From Nocardioides sp. dk884 (GTDB taxonomy: Bacteria > Actinomycetota > Actinomycetes > Propionibacteriales > Nocardioidaceae): a DNA stretch of 64,000 nt. This document shows positions 16,336 through 24,561 of this stretch, one piece after another (positions within the stretch are counted from its first letter, which is position 1; every line of letters begins with the position of its first letter). The notes under the pieces were generated by a model. That model was given only the letters and a program-made list of their open reading frames with translations. It did not search any database and was not told the DNA's origin. Both the position numbers and the translations under genes were made by a program. The DNA is taken from positions 310,001 through 374,000 of the forward strand of contig NZ_CP045649.1 of assembly GCF_009557055.1 (NCBI RefSeq). The letters are read 5' to 3'.

Positions 16336-16385
16336 GTCAGCTCCTCTGGCAGGGGTGGATCCCAGGTCGGATGAACAGAAAGGGG

Positions 16386-16418
16386 AGTGGCCCCCGCCAC
16401 AGTAGCGGCGGGGGCCAC
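16386..16418 (-). terminator. Terminator of the DUF485-actP operon
   Basis: Perfect 12-bp stem GTGGCCCCCGCC (16386-16397) with GGCGGGGGCCAC (16407-16418), between the end of actP and the start of acs. Confidence 0.8.
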
Positions 16419-16461
16419 CGTGCTCGGTGCTCGGTCAGTGCCCGTTTCGGGCGCCGTTCCC

Positions 16462-18075
16462 TCAGTGCTTGATCGCCTGCTCGGCGCCCGCTCCGGTGAG
16501 GGCGCGGACCTCGAGCTCGATGTAGCGGTCCTCGGCGGTGGGCTCGCGCGAGGTCACCGTCCCGAGCCAGCCGAGGAAGAAGCCGAGCGGGATGGAGACC
16601 AGGCCGGGGTTCTCCAGCGGGAACCAGGAGATGTCGATGCTGGCGGGCAGCAGCGAGAGGTTCTCCCCGGTGGGGCCGACCTTGCCGGAGGTGACCGGCG
16701 AGAAGAAGACGAGCCCGACCGCGGAGATCAGGCCGCCGTAGATGCTCCAGATCGCCCCACGGGTGTTGAAGCGGCGCCAGAACATGTTGTAGACGATCGC
16801 CGGCAGGTTGGCCGAGGCGGCGACCGCGAAGGCGAGCGCGACCAGGAACGCGATGTTGAGGTTCTGCGCGGGGATCGCCAGGAGGATCGCCACCAGGCCG
16901 ATGACGCCGGCCGCGATCCGGGTCACCCGGATCTCCTCGTTCTCGGTGGCGGTGCCGTTGCGGATCACGTTGTTGTAGATGTCGTGGGCCACCGAGGCCG
17001 ACGACGTCAGCACCAGGCCGGCGACCACCGCCAGGATCGTCGCGAACGCCACCGCCGCGATCAGTGCCAGCAGCACGGCGCCTCCGGTCGAGCCGGCGCC
17101 GCCGCCGACCGCCTCGGCCAGCTTCGGCGAGGCCAGGTTGCCGGCCGCGTCGAGCTTGCTGGTGTCGAGCAGCGCCGCGGCGCCGAAGCCGAGCACCAGC
17201 GTGAACAGGTAGAACACGCCGATCAGGCCGATCGCCCAGAGCACCGACTTGCGGGCGTCGCGGGAGGTCGGGACGGTGTAGAAGCGGATCAGGATGTGCG
17301 GCAGGCCCGCCGTACCGAGGACCAGGGCGATGCCGAGGCTGAGGAAGTCGAGCTTGCTGGTCAGGTCGGCGCCGTAGCGCAGGCCGGGCTCCAGGAACGC
17401 CGCTCCGGCGCCGGACTCGCTGGCGGCGCTGCCGAGCAGGTCGGAGAGGTTGAAGTCGAACTTCGCCAGCACCAGGATCACGATCAGCGCGGAGCCGGTC
17501 ATCAACAGCACGGCCTTGACGATCTGCACCCAGGTGGTGCCCTTCATCCCGCCGACGGTGACGTAGAAGACCATCAGCGCGCCGACGACCGCGATCGTGA
17601 GGTTCTTGGTGACCTGGCTGTCGACGCCGAGCAGCAGCGCGACGAGCGCTCCCGCGCCGACCATCTGGGCCAGCAGGTAGAAGATCGAGACCACGACCGT
17701 CGAGGTGGCCGCGGCCATGCGGACCGGCTTCTGGCGCATCCGGAAGGCCAGCTGGTCGGCCATCGTGTAGCGCCCGGAGTTGCGCAGCATCTCCGCGACC
17801 AGCAGCAGCGCGACCAGCCAGGCGACCAGGAAGCCGATGGAGTAGAGGAAGCCGTCGTAGCCGTAGAGCGCGATGGCGCCGGAGATGCCGAGGAACGACG
17901 CCGCGGACATGTAGTCGCCGCCGATCGCCAGGCCGTTCTGGAAGCCGGAGAAGCTGCGACCGCCGGCGTAGAAGTCGGCGGTGCCGGAGGACTGCCGGCT
18001 GGCCCAGAACGTGATCGCGACGGTCAGCGCGACGACGGCGAGGAACAGCAGCGTGGTGATGACCTGACTGTCCAT
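16462..18075 (-). CDS. actP: Cation/acetate symporter (SSS family)
   Basis: Sodium:solute symporter for acetate and other short monocarboxylates, 537 aa with about 13 membrane segments. Typical ActP sequences are DFYAGGRSFSGFQNGLAIGG, GDYMSAASFLGISG and GTAGLPHILIRFYTVP. The DUF485 gene ends 1 bp before it, the standard yjcH-actP pairing. Together with acs it forms the acetate assimilation route. A Crp-type operator lies before the operon. Confidence 0.93.
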   Translation of the reverse strand: MDSQVITTLLFLAVVALTVAITFWASRQSSGTADFYAGGRSFSGFQNGLAIGGDYMSAASFLGISGAIALYGYDGFLYSIGFLVAWLVALLLVAEMLRNSGRYTMADQLAFRMRQKPVRMAAATSTVVVSIFYLLAQMVGAGALVALLLGVDSQVTKNLTIAVVGALMVFYVTVGGMKGTTWVQIVKAVLLMTGSALIVILVLAKFDFNLSDLLGSAASESGAGAAFLEPGLRYGADLTSKLDFLSLGIALVLGTAGLPHILIRFYTVPTSRDARKSVLWAIGLIGVFYLFTLVLGFGAAALLDTSKLDAAGNLASPKLAEAVGGGAGSTGGAVLLALIAAVAFATILAVVAGLVLTSSASVAHDIYNNVIRNGTATENEEIRVTRIAAGVIGLVAILLAIPAQNLNIAFLVALAFAVAASANLPAIVYNMFWRRFNTRGAIWSIYGGLISAVGLVFFSPVTSGKVGPTGENLSLLPASIDISWFPLENPGLVSIPLGFFLGWLGTVTSREPTAEDRYIELEVRALTGAGAEQAIKH

Positions 18076-18076
18076 C

Positions 18077-18439
18077 TCAGCCCTCCCGTCCGATGGTGGT
18101 GCGGCCCTCGAGGGCTGCGACGTACTCCTCGTCGAGCTGGCGGGCCAGCGGGTCGAGGCGACTGGAGGAGAAGCGGCTGTAGAGCCAGGCGAGCAGGAAG
18201 GTCGTCACGAACTGGAGGAGGCCGAAGACGAGCGCGACGTTGATGTTGCCGATGAGCTTGTGGGCCATGAAGTCGCCGGCCCAGTTGGAGAGCACGACGT
18301 AGAGCAGGTACCAGGCGAGGAACGCGACGGTCGCCGGGAAGACGAAGCCGCGGTATCGGCTGCGCAGCTCGGTGAACTCGGGGCGTTCGTGGAGGTCGTC
18401 GTAGATGGGATCGTGACGCGCGGGCTGGTCGGTGGACAC
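18077..18439 (-). CDS. DUF485 membrane protein (YjcH-like)
   Basis: 120-aa protein with two membrane segments (~32-52, ~66-88) and the DUF485 core RSRYRGFVFPATVAFLAWYL. Such proteins accompany ActP symporters and are thought to be accessory subunits, though their role is not proven. GTG18439 starts the operon; it lies 23 bp downstream of the Crp-type site at 18462-18477. Confidence 0.9.
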   Translation of the reverse strand: MSTDQPARHDPIYDDLHERPEFTELRSRYRGFVFPATVAFLAWYLLYVVLSNWAGDFMAHKLIGNINVALVFGLLQFVTTFLLAWLYSRFSSSRLDPLARQLDEEYVAALEGRTTIGREG

Positions 18440-18461
18440 GGGAGCCCCTTCCGTGAGGACG

Positions 18462-18477
18462 TGTGATCGCCGTCACA
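18462..18477. promoter_or_regulatory. Candidate Crp/GlxR operator before DUF485-actP
   Basis: TGTGATCGCCGTCACA has both perfect half-sites TGTGA and TCACA separated by 6 bp, the consensus of actinobacterial Crp/GlxR. Its position close to the start codon suggests it overlaps the promoter, so repression by Crp-cAMP is as likely as activation. Confidence 0.7.
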
Positions 18478-18579
18478 GTAGAAGTGCCCACCCCCGGTCC
18501 GGCACGACCCGGCACCGCCCGGGCGCTCAGCGGCGTCCGCCGTCGCCCAGCGGTCGGATCGGTACGACGAGCGGTCGGA

Positions 18580-19767
18580 CTAGCCGGACCGGGAGCCCCG
18601 CTCCGCCTCCGGCGGTACGCCGAGGGCGACCACGAGCTCGAGCACGGCGCGCGGGTCGGTGAGGCGGTCGCCGAAGAGCTCGCGCAGCTGCCCGACGCGG
18701 TAGCGGACCGTCTGCGGGTGCACGAACAGCTCCTCGGCGACGGCGTCGCGGCGGCCCTGGTGCAGCAGCCACGAGCGCAGCGTCTCGGTGAGCCGGGCGG
18801 CGGTGGCCGGGCGCAGGTCGGCGAGCGGGGCCAGCGCGCGGGCGCGCAGCTCGGCCAGGGCGTCGGGGTCGGCGGTCAGCACCAGCTCGGGCAGGTGGTC
18901 CTCGGTGTCGCCGCCGTCGGGGAGCAGCCCGCTGTCGAGGGCGCGGCGGGCCCGGTCCAGCGAGACCCGCACCGCTGTCCAGGGCTGTGCCGGCCCGGCC
19001 ACCGACCCGGTCGCGCGCAGGGCGGGGCCGAGCGTGCCGCGCGCGTGGCCGTGGACGTCGGGGACCAGCACGAGCGTGCGCCCGGGCAGTCCCGGCACGT
19101 CCTCGGAGTACTCCAGCGTGCCCGGCGGCAGCGCGGTGAGCGCGCGGCGTACCTCCGCCTCCGGCACCAGCACCGCGGTCAGCGTCGTCGCGGGCTCCCA
19201 CAGGGCGGTGGCGGCGGCCTCGCGGACCGCCTCCACCGAGCTGTCGCTCAGCAGCAGGTGGATCATCCGGTCGCGCAGCCGCTGGCGCAGCAGCCGCGAG
19301 CTGGTGAGCTCGTCGGTGTGCCCGGCCACGCTCGCCGCGGAGAGCTCGTCGATGTAGGCGAACACCACCCCGGCCAGTCCCGCCACCAGGTCGGCGGGGG
19401 CGTCGAGGCGCACCGCGGTCGCGGAGATGTGCTCCCAGCAGATCCGGGCCCCGATGCGGAACGCCGCGAGCAGCGCGTCGACGGTGCGCCCGCTGCGCGC
19501 CTCGCCGCGACCGAGCTGGTAGGAGTAGTCCTTCGCCAGCGCGGTCGGCTCCGCGGCGTTCTCGACCTCCTCATCGAGCAGGTCCACGAACCCGGCGAGC
19601 GCCAGCTGCACCGAGCGTCGGATCTTGGCGCCCATCGGCCCGCTGAGCGCGTTGGCATAGCTCGGGACCTCCGCGATGATCGTGCGCACGGCGAGCACCG
19701 CGACGTCGGGCAGCCGCTCACGCAGCGCCGCGACCAGCGGGGCGGGGTACGCCGGGATCTCGGTCAT
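18580..19767 (-). CDS. PucR-family transcriptional regulator
   Basis: 395-aa regulator of the PucR/CdaR type. The N-terminal ~200 residues are helical and of unknown ligand specificity. A GGDEF-like middle (CdaR) follows, and the C-terminal PucR helix-turn-helix reads LRSWLLHQGRRDAVAEELFV then HPQTVRYRVGQLRELFGDRL. It lies between two SSS symporter loci on the same strand and could regulate either. ATG19767 follows TAGGAT by 8 bp. Confidence 0.88.
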   Translation of the reverse strand: MTEIPAYPAPLVAALRERLPDVAVLAVRTIIAEVPSYANALSGPMGAKIRRSVQLALAGFVDLLDEEVENAAEPTALAKDYSYQLGRGEARSGRTVDALLAAFRIGARICWEHISATAVRLDAPADLVAGLAGVVFAYIDELSAASVAGHTDELTSSRLLRQRLRDRMIHLLLSDSSVEAVREAAATALWEPATTLTAVLVPEAEVRRALTALPPGTLEYSEDVPGLPGRTLVLVPDVHGHARGTLGPALRATGSVAGPAQPWTAVRVSLDRARRALDSGLLPDGGDTEDHLPELVLTADPDALAELRARALAPLADLRPATAARLTETLRSWLLHQGRRDAVAEELFVHPQTVRYRVGQLRELFGDRLTDPRAVLELVVALGVPPEAERGSRSG

Positions 19768-19775
19768 CGCGCTCG

Positions 19776-19781
19776 ATCCTA
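19776..19781 (-). promoter_or_regulatory. -10 element before the PucR gene
   Basis: TAGGAT, 8 bp before ATG19767, gives the PucR gene its own possible leaderless promoter although it follows the SSS gene by only 21 bp. Confidence 0.45.
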
Positions 19782-19788
19782 GGCGGGG

Positions 19789-21315
19789 TCAGGCCCGGTC
19801 GAGCCCGAGCGCCTCGGGCGTGTGCAGGCGCACCATCAGCCGCCGGGTGTGACCCGGGACCCGGCTCGGGGTGAGCAGGCTGCCGATCACCATCGCCGAG
19901 GCGGCCAGCGGCACCGTCCACGCGGCCGGCTGGGCGAGCAGCACCCCGCCCCAGCCGTCGACCGGCTCCCCGGCGAGCGTGTGGGCGACCGCGACCGCCG
20001 AGCCCAGGCCACCGAGCACCAACCCGGCGATCGCGCCCACGTCGGTGAGCCGCCACCACCAGATCCCGAGCAGGAGCAGCGGGCCGAACGTCGAGGCCGC
20101 GACCGCGAAGGCCAGCCCGACCACCCGCGCGACCCCGACGTGCGGCGCGGCCAGCGCGGTCAGCACCGGCACCGACACCGCCAGCACCGCGGCCAGACGG
20201 AACGCGGTCACCCCGCCGATACGACGACCCCGCGGCCCGCGGCTGGTGACGTCCTGGCTCAGCACGCCGGCCACCGCGATCGCCAGGCCCGAGGCAGTGG
20301 ACAGGAACGCCGCGAAGGCGCCCGCGGTCACCAGCCCGGTGAGCACCTCCCCGCCCAGCCCCGAGACCATCAGCCGCGGCAGCTCCAGCACGATCACGTC
20401 GGAGCCCGAGCCGGCGTGCTCGGGTGCATAGACCCGCCCGAGCGCGCCGTACGCCGGGGGCAGCAGGTAGAACGCGCCCAGCAGCGCCAGCACGACGAGC
20501 GTCGTACGACGCGCCGCCCGCCCGTCGGGGTTGGTGTAGAAGCGGACGACGACGTGCGGCAGGCCCATGGTGCCCAGGAACGTCGCCAGGATCAGCGAGT
20601 ACGTCGTGTACAGCCCCGGCCCGCCGCCGTCACCCGCGAGCGGCACCGACCAGGCCGGGTCGCCCGCGCCGGCGCCGCGGGCGCCGGGGGAGCCGTCGCC
20701 GAGCCACACCACCACCAGCACCGCGAGCGGCACCAGCAGCGCGGTGAGCTTGAGCCAGTACTGGAAGGCCTGCACGAAGGTGATGCTGCGCATGCCGCCG
20801 GAGGTGACGTTGGCCAGCACGATCACCCCGACCAGCACCGGGCCGACCCAGCTCGGGGCGCCCACCGCGGAGCGCAGCGTGATGCCGGCGCCCTGGAACT
20901 GCGGCAGCAGGTAGAGCCAGCCGATCGCCACCACCAGCACCGAGCACGCGGCCCGCACCGGGCGCGAGGCCAGCCGGGCCTCGGCGAAGTCGGGCAGCGT
21001 GTAGGCCCCGCTGCGGCGCAGCGGCGCCGCGACCAGCACCAGCAGCACGAGATAGCCGGCGGTCCAGCCGATGGGATACCAGAGCATGTCCGCGCCGAAG
21101 GCGAGCACCAGGCCGGCGACTCCCAGGAAGGACGCGGCGGAGAGGTACTCCCCGCTGATCGCGGAGGCGTTGAGGCGGGGGTTGACCGAGCGCGAGGCGA
21201 CCATGAAGTCGCTGGTGGTGCGCGAGATGCGCAGGCCCCAGGTGCCGATCGCCAGCGTCGCCACCGTCACGACGGCGATCGCGACGATGCCGGGCACCGC
21301 GTCCAGGGTGCTCAC
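19789..21315 (-). CDS. SSS-family monocarboxylate symporter (ActP/MctC-like), second copy
   Basis: 508-aa sodium:solute symporter paralogous to actP: DFMVASRSVNPRLNASAISG, GEYLSAASFLGVAG and GTMGLPHVVVRFYTNP are in equivalent places. About 13 membrane segments. It starts with GTG 4 bp after the small membrane protein and follows a LytS/LytTR pair. Linkage of LytS-type sensing to an uptake carrier recalls pyruvate-sensing systems of enteric bacteria (BtsSR-BtsT), so pyruvate or a related monocarboxylate is a reasonable but unproven substrate. Confidence 0.88.
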   Translation of the reverse strand: MSTLDAVPGIVAIAVVTVATLAIGTWGLRISRTTSDFMVASRSVNPRLNASAISGEYLSAASFLGVAGLVLAFGADMLWYPIGWTAGYLVLLVLVAAPLRRSGAYTLPDFAEARLASRPVRAACSVLVVAIGWLYLLPQFQGAGITLRSAVGAPSWVGPVLVGVIVLANVTSGGMRSITFVQAFQYWLKLTALLVPLAVLVVVWLGDGSPGARGAGAGDPAWSVPLAGDGGGPGLYTTYSLILATFLGTMGLPHVVVRFYTNPDGRAARRTTLVVLALLGAFYLLPPAYGALGRVYAPEHAGSGSDVIVLELPRLMVSGLGGEVLTGLVTAGAFAAFLSTASGLAIAVAGVLSQDVTSRGPRGRRIGGVTAFRLAAVLAVSVPVLTALAAPHVGVARVVGLAFAVAASTFGPLLLLGIWWWRLTDVGAIAGLVLGGLGSAVAVAHTLAGEPVDGWGGVLLAQPAAWTVPLAASAMVIGSLLTPSRVPGHTRRLMVRLHTPEALGLDRA

Positions 21316-21319
21316 CCGC

Positions 21320-21697
21320 TCATTCCTCGGCCTCGCTCATCAGCTCGGCGAAGGCGCGCTCGTTGCGCTCGGCGCGGCGGACGTAGGACCACCCGAGCGC
21401 CACCAGGAAGGGGTAGACCAGCACCCCGAGCAGCAGCCAGGCCAGCGGCATCCCGGCGACCTCGACCTGCGCGAGGGAGGGCACCAGGTGGAAGGCCAGC
21501 GGCAGCAGCCCGACGGTGAGCACCAGCACGGTGAGCACCCGCAGCGCCAGCCACAGCTGCTCGCGCAGCAGCGAGCCGAGGTAGATCCCGCCCAGCCCGG
21601 TGCCGGCGTCGATCGCGCCGGCCCGTGACGGAGAGGCGGTACGCCGCCGGGGCGGGCCGCTCACGCGCACCCGCGGCGGCCGCGGGGTCTCGCTCAC
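21320..21697 (-). CDS. Small two-TM membrane protein accompanying the SSS symporter
   Basis: 125-aa protein with a proline/arginine-rich N-terminus, two hydrophobic segments (~48-72 and ~80-100) and a charged end (SYVRRAERNERAFAELMSEA). It sits exactly where a DUF485 protein would be for an ActP-type symporter and probably plays the equivalent accessory part, but it lacks clear DUF485 sequence motifs. Overlaps the LytTR gene by 4 bp. Confidence 0.7.
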   Translation of the reverse strand: MSETPRPPRVRVSGPPRRRTASPSRAGAIDAGTGLGGIYLGSLLREQLWLALRVLTVLVLTVGLLPLAFHLVPSLAQVEVAGMPLAWLLLGVLVYPFLVALGWSYVRRAERNERAFAELMSEAEE

Positions 21698-22440
21698 GGG
21701 CGCGGCTCCGAGGCGCGGCGCAGCAGCAGGTCGCGCAGCTCGCGGGTGTGGCGCCGGCTGACCCCGAGCGCGGGACCGCCGGGCCCGCCGACGACCACCG
21801 TGCAGCGCCCGGCGTCGGTGCGCACCTCGGTGACGTGGGCCAGCGAGACCAGCAGCGAGCGGTGGATGCGCACGAACCCGGCCGGCCCCCACTCCTCCTC
21901 CAGCTGCGAGAGCGGGGTCCGCACCAGGTGCGAGCCCGTGGCGGTGTGCAGGCGCGCGTAGTCGCCCTGGGCCTCGACGTGGCTGATGTCGGCGCGGCGT
22001 ACGAACCGGGTGACGCCGCCGAGCTCCACGGGCACCTGCAGGTCCCCGCCGGTGCCGCGCTCCGCGCCGCCGTCGGCGACGCCCGCGACCCGGCGCACCG
22101 CCTCGGCGAGGCGTTCGGCGCGCACCGGCTTGAGGACGTAGTCGACCGCGTGCAGCTCGAAGGCCTCCACCGCGTGGGCCTCGTGAGCGGTGACGAAGAC
22201 GATCGGCGGCGGGGTCCGGAACCGGGCCAGCACCTGGGCCAGCTCGAGGCCGGTGAGGCCGGGCATCTGGATGTCGAGGAACACCGCGTCGACCTCGGTC
22301 TCGCGCAGCGTGCGCAGGGTCGCGGTCGCGGAGTCGCAGGTGAGCACGCGGGAGACCCGCGGGTCGCGGTCCAGCAGCCAGGCCAGCTCGTCGAGGGCGG
22401 GCCGCTCGTCGTCGACGACCAGGACGCGCAGCCCGCTCAC
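21694..22440 (-). CDS. LytTR-type response regulator
   Basis: 248-aa response regulator: receiver domain with VVDDE (8-12) and D56 in AVFLDIQMPGLTG, then a C-terminal LytTR DNA-binding domain (~145-245; VEAQGDYARLHT, GFVRIHRSLLVSLAHV). LytTR proteins bind direct repeats through a beta-fold. It overlaps its kinase and the small membrane protein gene by 4 bp each, so the four genes 19789-23564 form one operon with the symporter as probable target. Confidence 0.93.
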   Translation of the reverse strand: MSGLRVLVVDDERPALDELAWLLDRDPRVSRVLTCDSATATLRTLRETEVDAVFLDIQMPGLTGLELAQVLARFRTPPPIVFVTAHEAHAVEAFELHAVDYVLKPVRAERLAEAVRRVAGVADGGAERGTGGDLQVPVELGGVTRFVRRADISHVEAQGDYARLHTATGSHLVRTPLSQLEEEWGPAGFVRIHRSLLVSLAHVTEVRTDAGRCTVVVGGPGGPALGVSRRHTRELRDLLLRRASEPRP

Positions 22441-23564
22441 ACCTGCACCCCCGGCGCGAACTTCGGCACCCGCACGGTGACCCGGGTGCCGGCGCCCGGT
22501 GCGGTCTCGACCACCAGGCCGTGCTCGTCGCCGTAGGCGTTGCGCAGCCGGGCGTCGACGTTGCCGAGCCCGACCGCGTCGAGGCCGACGTCGCCGGCGA
22601 GCGCGCGGCGTACCCGGTCGGGGTCCTCGCCGATGCCGTCGTCCTCGACCTCGATCACGCACTCCTGGCCGCGGTCGCTGGCGGTGATCTGGATCCGGCC
22701 GCCGGCATCGGAGCCCTCGAGCCCGTGGCGTACGGCGTTCTCCACCAGCGGCTGGATGCACAGGAACGGCACCGCGACGGGCAGCACCTCGGGGGCGATG
22801 CTCAAGGTGACCTGGAGCCGGTCGCCGAAGCGCGCCTGCTCGAGGAGCAGGTAGCGCTCGATGCTGCGCAGCTCCTCGGCGAGCGTCGTGTACTCGCCGT
22901 GACGGCGGAAGGAGTAGCGGGTGAAGTCGGCGAACTCCAGCAGCAGCTCGCGGGCCCGGTCGGGGTCGGTGCGCACGAAGCTGGCGATCGCGCCGAGGGA
23001 GTTGTAGATGAAGTGCGGGCTGATCTGGGCCCGCAGCGCGCGCACCTCGGCCTCCATCAGGCGGGTGCGGGAGGCGTCGAGCTCGGCCAGCTCGAGCTGT
23101 CCGGAGACCCAGGCGGCCACCTCGTCGGTGGCGCGGGCCAGGCCGGCGGTGGGGTACGGCGCGAACGCCAGCAGGGCGCCGACGATCCGCTCGTCGACGA
23201 CCAGCGGGCTGGCGATCGCGGTGCGCACGGGGCAGCCGGGCTCGGTGCAGGGCAGGTCGCCGCGCTCGAAGCTGCGGGTGCCGCCGGCCTCGGTGGTGGC
23301 GGCCACCAGGCGGGGCACCCGGTCGGCGTGGTGCTGCCCGGCGCCGTCCCAGGCGAGCACGGAGACCGGGTCGGTGATCGCGAGGGCGGGGGTGCCGAGC
23401 AGGGAGCGCAGGTGCCGGATCGAGCGCTGGGCGCTGTCGACGGTGAGCCCGGCCCGCAACGCGGGGCTGGCGAGCGAGGCCTGGTGCAGCGTGCGGAACG
23501 TCGCGCGGTCGGCCTCCGTGCCCAGGTGCCGGCGGCGCCACGGACGACTCGTCGGGCCCCTCAT
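22437..23564 (-). CDS. Soluble LytS/YehU-type sensor histidine kinase
   Basis: 375-aa kinase of the His_kinase (PF06580) type: ISPHFIYNSLGAIASFVR with H184, then a HATPase domain (QPLVENAVRHGLEG, DDGIG, GLGNVDARL). No membrane segment is visible, so it senses a cytoplasmic signal. Residues ~30-160 resemble a GAF domain and include a close cysteine pair C106/C111 (LPCTEPGCPV). ATG23564 is assumed; an ATG 11 codons upstream is possible. Coupled to the LytTR regulator by a GTGA overlap. Confidence 0.88.
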   Translation of the reverse strand: MRGPTSRPWRRRHLGTEADRATFRTLHQASLASPALRAGLTVDSAQRSIRHLRSLLGTPALAITDPVSVLAWDGAGQHHADRVPRLVAATTEAGGTRSFERGDLPCTEPGCPVRTAIASPLVVDERIVGALLAFAPYPTAGLARATDEVAAWVSGQLELAELDASRTRLMEAEVRALRAQISPHFIYNSLGAIASFVRTDPDRARELLLEFADFTRYSFRRHGEYTTLAEELRSIERYLLLEQARFGDRLQVTLSIAPEVLPVAVPFLCIQPLVENAVRHGLEGSDAGGRIQITASDRGQECVIEVEDDGIGEDPDRVRRALAGDVGLDAVGLGNVDARLRNAYGDEHGLVVETAPGAGTRVTVRVPKFAPGVQV

Positions 23565-23641
23565 GGCCCCATCCTGACCACTCCCCGCCGTCCCCATGCG
23601 CTTCCCCGCCCCGCGAGTCGGCGCGAACACCGGGGGAGGGG

Positions 23642-24514
23642 TCAGCGGAAGTCGATGAGCAGCAGGTCGGTGTCGGTGCCGTCGAGGGGACCGGAGGGGG
23701 CCTGCTTGCGGGGGGAGCGGTGGGTGTGGGGGTCGTCGGGCGGCGGGGCGGGGTCGGAGCCGAAGCCGACCGCCGGCGTGCGGCCGGGGCCCTCGGTGAC
23801 GGTGGCGCGGTAGCAGCGGGCGCTGTACGGCAGCTGCATGCCGTCCATCCCGCGGCCGAAGTCGTCGTAGAAGGCGAGCACCTCGGCGAGCTTGGCCTCG
23901 CGCTCCTCCTCCGGCAGCGTCGAGATGCTCGAGCGCGAACGAGCCAGGTCGAGCACGCTCACCCGGTCGAGGCGCTGCCAGTGCTTGAAGGACGCCTCCT
24001 CCACGAACCCGAAGTGCGGCGACATCACGACCGGCTCGGCCAGGTCCTCGCGGTGCTCCTGGTCGCCGATCAGGCGGGCCAGGCGGCGCACCCAGGGGAT
24101 GCTGAGGTCGGTCTGGTTCCAGACCAGCGCCAGCCGGCCGCCGGGGCGCAGCACCCGCGCGATCTCGGGCAGCGCCTTGTCGGTGTCGAACCAGTGGAAC
24201 GCCTGTGCGCACACCACGACGTCGACGGAGCGGTCCGCCACCGGCAGGTCCTCGGCCGCCGCGACCGCGGTGCGTACGCCGGGGAGCCGCTCGGCCAGCC
24301 GGGCGAGCATCTCCTCGTCGGGGTCGGTGGCGAGCACGTCGTGGCCGCGCTCGACCAGCCGCGCGGTCAGCTGCCCGGTGCCGGCGCCGAGCTCGAGCAC
24401 CGTCGCCGGCCGCTCGCCGGTCAGCCAGGACACCGCCGCCGCCGGGTAGGAGGGGCGGCCACGGTCGTAGGAGTCGGCCACGGAGCCGAACGAGCGGGCT
24501 GGTCGGTCACTCAT
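23642..24514 (-). CDS. Class I SAM-dependent methyltransferase
   Basis: 290-aa methyltransferase. Motif I is TVLELGAGTGQLTARL, the acidic residue of motif II follows in VLATDPDEEML, and motif IV reads VDVVVCAQAFHWFD, as in ubiquinone/menaquinone and trans-aconitate methyltransferase relatives. The ~35-residue proline-rich tail is atypical. ATG24514 follows TAGGGT by 7 bp. Substrate unknown, and no functional link to the neighbouring LytS operon is evident. Confidence 0.85.
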   Translation of the reverse strand: MSDRPARSFGSVADSYDRGRPSYPAAAVSWLTGERPATVLELGAGTGQLTARLVERGHDVLATDPDEEMLARLAERLPGVRTAVAAAEDLPVADRSVDVVVCAQAFHWFDTDKALPEIARVLRPGGRLALVWNQTDLSIPWVRRLARLIGDQEHREDLAEPVVMSPHFGFVEEASFKHWQRLDRVSVLDLARSRSSISTLPEEEREAKLAEVLAFYDDFGRGMDGMQLPYSARCYRATVTEGPGRTPAVGFGSDPAPPPDDPHTHRSPRKQAPSGPLDGTDTDLLLIDFR

Positions 24515-24547
24515 CCCCTCGACCCTAACCCCGCCGAGGTGCCCCAG

Positions 24548-24553
24548 TAGCGT
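24548..24553 (+). promoter_or_regulatory. -10 element before the Fic-like gene
   Basis: TAGCGT, 8 bp before GTG24562, back to back with the minus-strand TAGGGT at 24522-24527 of the methyltransferase gene. Confidence 0.4.
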
Positions 24554-24561
24554 GTGCCGGC

